A DNA stretch of 10,960 bases from Azoarcus sp. (GTDB taxonomy: Bacteria > Pseudomonadota > Gammaproteobacteria > Burkholderiales > Rhodocyclaceae), in assembly GCA_031285365.1 (NCBI GenBank), contig JAITWP010000294.1, positions 1 through 10,960 of the forward strand. The letters run 5' to 3'. The position numbers and the translations under genes are program-made. Below the pieces are notes generated by a model. That model did not search any database. It saw only the letters and a program-made list of their open reading frames with translations, and had not been told where the DNA came from. Each line of letters begins with the position of its first letter. The stretch's first letter is position 1. This document shows positions 6,412 to 10,960 of the stretch, one piece after another.

Positions 6412-7602
6412 TCACCGAACGCCTCGCCCCAGTACTTGCCGGACAAGTTCCACCCAATACGCGACTCCGATGGGAAGAATGTCGTCGTTGAAATCGTAGG
6501 CCGGATTATGCAGCCCCGCGCAACTGCCGGGTTCGCTTCCGGCCGGGTCACTGCCTATCCATACGTAGGCGCCGGGTTTGTGCTGGAGATAAAAGGAGAA
6601 ATCCTCCGCTCCCATGCTCGGGCGCTCACTGGTACGCACATGTTCACGCCCTACGACTGCGGCAGCAGCTTGCAAGCAGTACGCAGTCTCATCGACAGTA
6701 TTGATCGTCGGCGGATAGCTGTCGCCACGCGCCGAGAAATCGGCTTCCACGCCGAAAGCCGCAGAAAGACCTGCGCATAATTCACCCAGCCGCGCAAGTG
6801 CCTTCTGCCGCACGTCTTCGGAGAAACTGCGCAGGGTTCCGGATAGCTCCGCCTGACCGGGCAGAACGTTGTAGGCGTCGCCCGCGTGAAAGCAGGTGAC
6901 GGAAACCACGGAGGCATCGAAAGGATCGAGCGAGCGCGATACGACGCTTTGTATGGCCTGTACCAGCGTAACCCCGGCGTAAATGGGATCGACGGCCAGA
7001 TGCGGCATGGCCGCGTGCCCGCCAACCCCCCGGATGCAAATGTCGAAGCGATCCGTTCCTGCCATGACCGCCCCGTTATGCACGGCGAATTCTCCGGCGG
7101 GCAGCCCCGGCCAGTTGTGCATGCCGTAAATCGCATCCATCGGGAACCGCTCGAAGAGGCCGTCTTCAATCATGACCCGCGCGCCGCCGCTGCTCTCTTC
7201 CGCCGGTTGAAAAATCAGGTACACGGTTCCATCGAAATCGCGTGAAGCAGCAAGCAGTCTTGCCGCGCCCAACAACATTGCGGTATGGCCGTCGTGACCA
7301 CAGGCGTGCATGCAGCCATCAAATACAGAACGATGGGCAAAGCAGTTGGCTTCGGTAATCGGCAACGCATCCATGTCGGCCCGCAAGCCGATTGCCCGCT
7401 CGCCACGGCCTGTGCCCAGCACCCCAACCACGCCGGTTTTGCCCAAGCCACGATGTGTCTCGATTCCCAGTGCGGACAACTCGCGCGCAATGACATCCGA
7501 CGTTCGCGTTTCGCAAAAAGCTGGTTCAGGATGGGCGTGCAGATCGCGGCGAATAGCCTGCAAGTCCATTCTTGCCTCATGGGCGGCGTCGAGTGTTTTC
7601 AT
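6412..7602 (-). CDS. M20D-family amidohydrolase (hippurate hydrolase / N-acyl amino acid amidohydrolase type)
   Basis: Zinc/manganese-dependent hydrolase of N-acyl amino acids, cytoplasmic; 396 residues, the usual length. Catalytic and metal motifs are complete: HACGHDGH at 99-106 (metal Cys101 and His103), PAEE at 133-136 (general base and metal Glu), MHNWPG at 161-166 (metal His162), GAEDFSFY at 331-338, and the last metal ligand in LHNPAYDFND (His365). A dimerisation domain lies between, marked by GVGGHAAMPH. Members cleave hippurate, acetylated amino acids or indole-acetyl amino acids; the substrate cannot be told here. The ATG at 7602 gives the family's normal N-terminus; the frame stays open to 7749 but that extension looks non-coding. 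No clear Shine-Dalgarno is present. It is convergent with the nitroreductase gene and divergent from the response regulator, so a single-gene unit. Confidence 0.93.
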   Translation of the reverse strand: MKTLDAAHEARMDLQAIRRDLHAHPEPAFCETRTSDVIARELSALGIETHRGLGKTGVVGVLGTGRGERAIGLRADMDALPITEANCFAHRSVFDGCMHACGHDGHTAMLLGAARLLAASRDFDGTVYLIFQPAEESSGGARVMIEDGLFERFPMDAIYGMHNWPGLPAGEFAVHNGAVMAGTDRFDICIRGVGGHAAMPHLAVDPIYAGVTLVQAIQSVVSRSLDPFDASVVSVTCFHAGDAYNVLPGQAELSGTLRSFSEDVRQKALARLGELCAGLSAAFGVEADFSARGDSYPPTINTVDETAYCLQAAAAVVGREHVRTSERPSMGAEDFSFYLQHKPGAYVWIGSDPAGSEPGSCAGLHNPAYDFNDDILPIGVAYWVELVRQVLGRGVR

Positions 7603-7768
7603 GGGGCAGGAATGTAATGACGATGGGAGAGGATTAAATTCATAAGTCTTACAAGTGTATTCAATTCCTGTCCCTCGGGGAAACATGAAACCCGCGCTTC
7701 CTTTCTCATGCCCGGAAAGGCGCAAGGAACAAGCAACTATTCCTCGCATTCATTGCGCAGGCTACCCC

Positions 7769-7774
7769 TACAAT
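7769..7774 (+). promoter_or_regulatory. Candidate -10 box for the tandem receiver gene
   Basis: TACAAT (5 of 6 to consensus) 71 bases before the ATG at 7846. No convincing -35 is present at 16-18 bases, so this is a weak call. Confidence 0.3.
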
Positions 7775-7845
7775 GAACACCGCCGTAACCCTCGCAATTC
7801 ATGCCGGGGGCTGCGTTTTGCCGTGTTCATGCGGAGAACAGCATA

Positions 7846-8643
7846 ATGCCTACGACACCTTTCAGCAGCCTGAAGATTTATCTGGTGGAACCTTCGTCGA
7901 TGCAGGCGCAGTTGGTCGTGCACATGCTCGAAAAACTGGGCGTGCGCCAAATACGCAGCTTTGACAAAGCGAACGAAGCGCTGTCTGAAATGCGTGATTC
8001 GCCCCCCGATGTCGTCATCAGCGCCTTCTATTTGCCGGACATGGCCGGCACGGAACTTGTTTGCGCCATGCGTACCAATTCTTCGCTGGAATGGATTCCG
8101 TTCATCCTGATTTCCAGTGAAACCCGCCCGCAGGTACTCGAACCGGTGCGTCAGTCCGGTGCATGCTGCATCATCGCGAAACCTTTTGCGATTGAACAGA
8201 TACAGCGCGCGCTCACCTCCGTTCTCGAACAGATCGCCCCCCTGGAAGAGCAGGAGCTCGATGAGGAAGTGGAAAACCTGAGAGTGCTGCTGGTCGACGA
8301 TAGTGTCATGTCACGCCGTTACATCCGTCACCTGCTTGAAGGAATGGGAATCAGGCACATTTTCGAGGCTGAAAACGGCAAGGACGCAGTAACGGCACTG
8401 GCAGACACGATATTCGACCTTGTGCTGACCGACTACAACATGCCCGAGATGGATGGCCGCGCCCTGGTCGAATATATCCGGACACAAAGCTGGCAGACGG
8501 AAGTCCCGATCCTGCTGGTAACCAGCGAAAACAACCAGGGACGCCTTGCGGCGGTCGAAAAAGCGGGGGTTTCGGCAATCTGTGACAAGCCGTTCGAGCA
8601 GAGCAATATCCGGGATGAAGTCATCCGGGCATTGCGAAGGTGA
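7846..8643 (+). CDS. Tandem receiver (REC-REC) response regulator, first receiver degenerate
   Basis: Product of 265 residues made of two CheY-like receiver domains and no output domain. Receiver 2 (about 145-262) is complete: acidic pair Asp151-Asp152, phospho-acceptor Asp196 in LVLTDYNMPEMDG, Thr226 in LLVTSE, and Lys248 in DKPF. Receiver 1 (about 8-125) keeps the fold and Lys112 (AKPF) and Ser90, but Ala60 stands where the phospho-acceptor Asp should be (ISAFYLPDM) and Pro16 replaces the second acidic residue (LVEPSS), so it cannot be phosphorylated in the normal way. An acidic linker with LEEQELDEEVE at about 133-143 joins them. The ATG at 7846 has GGAG at 7833-7836; an in-frame ATG at 7801 lacks one. 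Such proteins relay phosphate or act by binding a partner; fliS lies 2 kb away, but a role in motility is only possible. No sensor kinase gene is in the window. Confidence 0.92.
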   Translation: MPTTPFSSLKIYLVEPSSMQAQLVVHMLEKLGVRQIRSFDKANEALSEMRDSPPDVVISAFYLPDMAGTELVCAMRTNSSLEWIPFILISSETRPQVLEPVRQSGACCIIAKPFAIEQIQRALTSVLEQIAPLEEQELDEEVENLRVLLVDDSVMSRRYIRHLLEGMGIRHIFEAENGKDAVTALADTIFDLVLTDYNMPEMDGRALVEYIRTQSWQTEVPILLVTSENNQGRLAAVEKAGVSAICDKPFEQSNIRDEVIRALRR

Positions 8644-8650
8644 AAAGCGA

Positions 8651-8685
8651 AAAAAAGCCGGGTTCCTTTCGGAACCCGGCTTTTC
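8651..8685. terminator. Bidirectional rho-independent terminator
   Basis: Perfect 14-bp stem (8653-8666 with 8671-8684) with a TTTC tetraloop. A T4 tail follows on the plus strand and an A6 run precedes it (T6 on the minus strand). It lies between the convergent receiver and PEP-CTERM genes and can end both transcripts. Confidence 0.93.
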
Positions 8686-8723
8686 TGGCTTTATTGGTTA
8701 GACTCTCTCGCCTACCTTGGCTC

Positions 8724-9323
8724 TCAACGCTTCTGACGACGACGTGCAACCACACCCATAAGTGCCAGACCCGCCAGCATCATGGCGTAGGTTTCTGGCT
8801 CAGGCACCACCGTAATATTCATGCTGCCCATCGCCCAGTTCAACCCGACGTACGGCAGCGTCGGATCCTGCACATAATCGGTACCTGTAGAGATGGTGAA
8901 CTTGTCGATTCCCTTGAAATCGATGGCATACTCTTGCGCGGTCGTAGTTACATAAACGGTGGTCGTAAATACCGAACCATCGCCAGCGTAGCCAGTGAAA
9001 GTCAAAGTCTGGCTACCCCAGGCACCAGCAAGCCACACGCTACCAAGATCGAAAGCCTCACTCCCGGTGAAAGAAGCTTCCGGATTTTCAAACCAGTTGG
9101 TGGCTATCCAGTCGTTGCCTGTAAGGCTCGCCACACTCGCGAAGCCACCACTACCGAACGCACCACCAGCGGAAGTGTCGACGTAGTACACCTCAACAGG
9201 GTCAGTCGTGAAGAAGCTGGAACCCCATTGTCCAAAATCGATAACCCGTTGCTGAGCCTGAGCCGCACCTACGAAGGCAAACATTAAGACAGGAAGCGCA
9301 AGCTGGCGAAAACTCTTGTTCAT
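8724..9323 (-). CDS. PEP-CTERM sorting domain protein (exported, exosortase substrate)
   Basis: Product of 199 residues. A Sec signal peptide covers about 1-23 (cleavage after AQA). The mature part is rich in Gly, Ser, Thr and aromatic residues and looks like an extracellular beta-rich domain; I do not recognise it further. The C-terminus is a textbook PEP-CTERM tail: VPEPETYA at 173-180, a hydrophobic helix at about 179-193, then an Arg-rich end (RRRQKR, 194-199). Proteins with this tail are thought to be processed by an exosortase (EpsH/XrtA-type) and linked to exopolysaccharide or floc formation. No exosortase or polysaccharide gene is in the window. The ATG at 9323 is chosen over an upstream in-frame start at 9362 because it begins the signal peptide and has AGAGGTG 8 bases before it. 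The only Cys-free, acidic nature of the mature part is typical of such secreted proteins. Confidence 0.9.
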   Translation of the reverse strand: MNKSFRQLALPVLMFAFVGAAQAQQRVIDFGQWGSSFFTTDPVEVYYVDTSAGGAFGSGGFASVASLTGNDWIATNWFENPEASFTGSEAFDLGSVWLAGAWGSQTLTFTGYAGDGSVFTTTVYVTTTAQEYAIDFKGIDKFTISTGTDYVQDPTLPYVGLNWAMGSMNITVVPEPETYAMMLAGLALMGVVARRRQKR

Positions 9324-9476
9324 GACGCACACCTCTGGAGAGAGTAGTAATAAAGCCCACACCCTACAAGCACAACTCGTGCCTTAATTGGGGTGCATTA
9401 AAACACGGCTAATAATCAATATGTTGCGGATTGTACCACAGAATCAGGAGCGTCGCCACAGGAAAAGTGTAAAAAT
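9324..9476. other. Intergenic region upstream of the PEP-CTERM gene, no gene seen
   Basis: AT-richer than its surroundings, with TAATAATCAATA near 9410-9421. It must hold the promoter of the PEP-CTERM gene, but I find no sigma-70 pair or sigma-54 (GG-N10-GC) site that I would defend. Neither strand has a convincing reading frame. Confidence 0.5.
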
Positions 9477-9547
9477 AACCGACACTTTATGACAGAACCG
9501 TGCCGCGCAGGTCGGAAGAAACCGACAACTGCACAGTGTCGGTTTTT
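9477..9547 (+). ncRNA. Candidate structured RNA with alternative stems (attenuator-like layout)
   Basis: Four mutually complementary segments lie in order. A, 9477-9486 (AACCGACACT), is an exact 10-base reverse complement of 9535-9544. B, 9511-9515 (GTCGG), can pair with CCGAC of A or of C. C, 9519-9527 (AAACCGACA), pairs with D, 9537-9545 (TGTCGGTTT), to form a terminator stem. A:B plus C:D, or B:C, are exclusive folds, as in an attenuator or a small RNA ending in a terminator. There is no plus-strand gene on either side, and I see no convincing promoter. It could instead be a decayed terminator with chance repeats. Confidence 0.33.
9519..9547 (+). terminator. Orphan rho-independent terminator
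   Basis: A 9-bp perfect stem (9519-9527 with 9537-9545), 9-base loop, and a T5 run at 9543-9547. It points along the plus strand, although the genes on both sides are on the minus strand. It may end a small RNA or be left over from a lost gene. Confidence 0.62.
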
Positions 9548-9656
9548 CAGTCTGAGATAACTCCTGTGCTTCTGAAGACGACCCGACCACACGCTTACCG
9601 AAATGAAAAGTGGTGCGGCCAGAAGGAATTGAAAAAATTTCCCGCGTCTACCGTAT

Positions 9657-9845
9657 TTACAGAGCTGACGGCTTGTCCTTCAGCCACTCACGCATGATGG
9701 AGTTGATCCGCGTCTGCCATCCCTTGCCCGTGGCCCGCAGGCCCTCGAGCACATCGATGTCCATACGCAACGAAACCATCTGCTTCATGGGCCGCTCATA
9801 AGGTGGACGCCCTCTACGGGCTTTGATTTCAATGACTTCTGGCAT
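9657..9845 (-). CDS. BrnA-like / CopG-type ribbon-helix-helix antitoxin, stand-alone
   Basis: Product of 62 residues. A basic N-terminus with RRGRPP (10-15) and KQMVSLRMD (21-29) precedes the short core DVLEGLRATGKGWQTRINSI (31-50), then MREWLK. This pattern of a beta strand (VSLRMD), a helix, and GKGWQTRIN is typical of BrnA-family antitoxins, which bind DNA as ribbon-helix-helix dimers and neutralise BrnT ribonucleases. No BrnT gene is found in the bases upstream, where it would normally lie, nor downstream. Many such genes stand alone and may act as plain regulators. The ATG at 9845 is chosen over a TTG at 9875 because AAGGGG sits about 9 bases before it. A promoter with a perfect -35 and operator-like repeats lies upstream. 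Confidence 0.75.
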   Translation of the reverse strand: MPEVIEIKARRGRPPYERPMKQMVSLRMDIDVLEGLRATGKGWQTRINSIMREWLKDKPSAL

Positions 9846-9907
9846 GGTGACAATCCCCTTTGTTACAGTTACCAAGGTCTATACTGCCGCGAACTGCGCC
9901 GCGATCC

Positions 9908-9937
9908 AAAAAACCAGAGGCACCCGCCTCCGGTTTT
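9908..9937 (-). terminator. Imperfect hairpin with A/T flanks upstream of the BrnA-like gene
   Basis: Stem 9910-9921 with 9926-9937, one A/C mismatch, and a 4-base loop. The A6 run at 9908-9913 gives six T after the stem on the minus strand; the plus strand has T4. It overlaps the start of the predicted transcript, so it may stop transcription entering from the right, or be part of the promoter region. Confidence 0.42.
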
Positions 9938-9960
9938 ACTCGCAAAAACGATTTTGTCAA
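9933..9960 (-). promoter_or_regulatory. Sigma-70 promoter of the BrnA-like gene
   Basis: On the minus strand a perfect TTGACA (9955-9960) is followed after 16 bases by TAAAAC (9933-9938; 4 of 6). The predicted start near 9926 leaves a leader of about 80 bases containing one TGTTACAGT copy. Good -35, fair -10. Confidence 0.5.
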
Positions 9961-9990
9961 TATACTGCAGATCCATAGTGCTGTTACAGT

Positions 9991-10262
9991 AGCGGAAATT
10001 CTAATATTTTGTCACTTTAAGTGCTCTTTTTTCTATTAAACCGCTTTTTGTTCAAAATTCTGACCAAAAACCCGGACTGCCGCCGGTTACCTTTCGACGC
10101 ACTTACACGCTACGGCTGCGTTTTCGCCACTCTGTTCCGAGTGCGTCATATTTCACTGAAACCGACAATCCAGGCTGGATTTGCGACTCCATCCCTCCAT
10201 ACAGGCTCAACTCTTCCTGCAAGACGCCGTAAACAGAGGGGAATCCATACGGAGTCCCTGCA
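9991..10262. other. Non-coding stretch between the two antitoxin genes
   Basis: AT-rich at 10001-10070, with the short palindrome CACTTTAAGTG at 10013-10023. An 8-bp inverted repeat, GACGCACT (10096-10103) and AGTGCGTC (10140-10147), encloses 36 bases that could form a stem-loop. An open frame on the plus strand here has no start signal and no protein-like features. I find no toxin gene. A Shine-Dalgarno GGAG at 10251-10254 serves the next gene. Confidence 0.45.
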
Positions 10263-10481
10263 ATGAACGTAAAGCCCATTCACAATGAAGCCGATTACAA
10301 CGCTGCTTTGGCGCGTGTCGATGCGTTATGGGAAGCGGCGCCAGGCACTCCGGAGAGCGAAGAACTGGAAGTGCTCGCGGTGCTCATCGACAACTACGAG
10401 GGGAACCTCGACCAGATGCCCATGCCGGAACCCGACCCCATCCGGGCGATCACCTTTCTCATGGAACAGCGCGGGCTGTAG
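10263..10481 (+). pseudogene. HigA-like antitoxin, truncated before its helix-turn-helix
   Basis: Product of 72 residues that matches the N-terminal half of the HigA-type antitoxin/XRE regulators: MNVKPIHNEADYNAAL, the APGTPESEELEVLAVLIDNYE segment, and DPIRAITFLMEQRGL at the end, which in full-length relatives leads straight into the DNA-binding helix-turn-helix. Here TAG follows at once. In the shifted frame the next codons read RRGIEP, resembling the family's TRKDLEP, and further on ATAATCGGG suggests the I-G that follows, so the loss looks like a frameshift plus decay and not a natural end. The Shine-Dalgarno GGAG at 10251-10254 is ideal, so the fragment may still be made. No HigB toxin gene lies upstream. 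The long relatives are about 115-130 residues. It could be a genuine short protein, but no DNA-binding part remains. Confidence 0.62.
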
Positions 10482-10537
10482 GCGGGGTATCGAACCTCAA
10501 TAATCGGGCACGATGCCTTTGCCTTTTTGAGGCACAG

Positions 10538-10575
10538 AAAAAACTCAACCCGGATAAGACAACTATCCGGGTTGA
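10538..10575 (-). terminator. Rho-independent terminator of fliS
   Basis: Perfect 12-bp stem (10545-10556 with 10564-10575) with a 7-base loop. On the minus strand a T6 run follows (A6 at 10538-10543). It lies 33 bases after the fliS stop, so fliS is the last gene of its transcript. Confidence 0.87.
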
Positions 10576-10608
10576 TCGTTATGGCCGCGAGAAACGCGCT
10601 CCGGCGCA

Positions 10609-10960
10609 CTACTTCTGCATGTCAGGGTCAATCTGCATCCAGGCGGCATGAATCTCGCCTAGCAGGGAAAGCACTTCATTCATGATGGAAACGTCGTTCT
10701 TCAGGTTCGCCAAAAGCAGCCTTGAGACCATGTAGTCGTACAGGGACGCGAGCCGTATCGCCAGTTCGCCGCCCTGTTCCATGTCCAGGCTCACCTTGAG
10801 GCCGTTGCTGATGATCTCGATGGCCTTTGAGAGATTGGTGCCACGCTCTGCGATATTACCCTGCTCCGCGTGCACCTTGGCGACGTTGATTGCGGTTTCT
10901 GCTCCCTCGAACAGCAGCACGATCAGCCGGTGAGGGCTGGCCGTGCTGATGTCGGATACG
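10609..10960 (-). CDS. fliS: Flagellar export chaperone FliS (5' end cut by window edge)
   Basis: Cytoplasmic chaperone that binds the C-terminus of flagellin and keeps it unfolded and unpolymerised until export through the flagellar type III apparatus. About 116 residues are present; roughly 15-20 N-terminal residues lie beyond the window. Recognisable family stretches are SPHRLIVLLFEGA, the helix with NLSKAIEIISNGLKVSLD, then GELAIRLASLYDYMVSRLL, ANLKNDVS and EIHAAW, in the order of E. coli FliS (LSKAINIIENGLRVSLD, LYSYMVRRLLQANLRNDVS). The frame continues upstream of the first in-frame GTG, so the true start is outside. The terminator follows directly. In relatives fliD precedes fliS, so a flagellar cluster is expected to the right. 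Confidence 0.96.
   Translation of the reverse strand, partial: VSDISTASPHRLIVLLFEGAETAINVAKVHAEQGNIAERGTNLSKAIEIISNGLKVSLDMEQGGELAIRLASLYDYMVSRLLLANLKNDVSIMNEVLSLLGEIHAAWMQIDPDMQK

Larger units (their letters stand above)
9861..9990. repeat. Paired operator-like repeats around the BrnA-like promoter
   Basis: TGTTACAGT occurs at 9861-9869 and at 9982-9990 in the same orientation; the second is inside the palindrome CTGTTACAG and the first keeps the core TGTTACA. TATACTGC also occurs twice, at 9880-9887 and 9961-9968. The two pairs bracket the candidate promoter (9933-9960), and the first copy lies in the leader just before the Shine-Dalgarno. Self-regulation by the ribbon-helix-helix protein is a reasonable inference. 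The role has not been shown. Confidence 0.42.

Noticed and set aside
9869..9976. Minus-strand 35-codon frame upstream of the BrnA-like gene, considered as a toxin partner
   Set aside because: No Shine-Dalgarno, it spans the promoter and hairpin, and its sequence does not resemble BrnT or other toxins.
10021..10266. Plus-strand 81-codon frame before the HigA fragment, considered as HigB
   Set aside because: The sequence lacks HigB features and a ribosome site, and its codon pattern looks random.

Overview
The window looks like chromosomal DNA of a flagellated betaproteobacterium of moderately high GC. The grounds are: betaproteobacterial-type IspB, RhlE and FliS proteins; a short protein with a C-terminal PEP-CTERM sorting tail, which implies an exosortase and exopolysaccharide system elsewhere in the genome; and a tRNA-Pro directly after ispB. 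The order or genus cannot be fixed from the sequence alone.

Layout, left to right. On the minus strand are a truncated rhlE-type DEAD-box RNA helicase (1-1039) and a small Asp+2 lipoprotein (1182-1550). Divergent from these, on the plus strand, are an ABC-type extracellular solute-binding protein with no transporter genes beside it (1795-3144), a strong terminator, then ispB with its own promoter and a TTG start (3293-4261), and tRNA-Pro(CGG) (4289-4365). Convergent with the tRNA is an atypical seryl-tRNA synthetase (minus, 4415-5692). Divergent from serS is a short nitroreductase-family protein (plus, 5767-6339). It converges on an M20D amidohydrolase of the hippurate hydrolase/aminoacylase type (minus, 6412-7602). 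Divergent from that is a tandem receiver-receiver response regulator whose first receiver lacks the phospho-acceptor Asp (plus, 7846-8643). It shares a bidirectional terminator with the PEP-CTERM protein gene (minus, 8724-9323).

From 9324 to 10600 the window is sparse and accessory in character. It holds an orphan terminator with alternative pairing partners, a stand-alone BrnA-like antitoxin with operator-like repeats, a stretch with no convincing gene, and a HigA-like antitoxin that has lost its DNA-binding half. The window ends in fliS (minus, truncated), presumably the edge of a flagellar cluster (fliD-fliS) continuing to the right.

The window is mostly a series of single-gene transcription units, each with its own terminator or divergent promoter, and not one pathway. 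Clear functional links are few: ispB (quinone side chain) and the translation genes (tRNA-Pro, serS) are housekeeping; the receiver protein could in principle act in chemotaxis or motility near the flagellar genes, but nothing here proves it. I see no complete mobile element, CRISPR array or clear new multi-gene system. The items most worth a second look are the atypical serS beside the tRNA, the degenerate receiver, the 9477-9547 RNA structure, and the two partnerless antitoxin genes.
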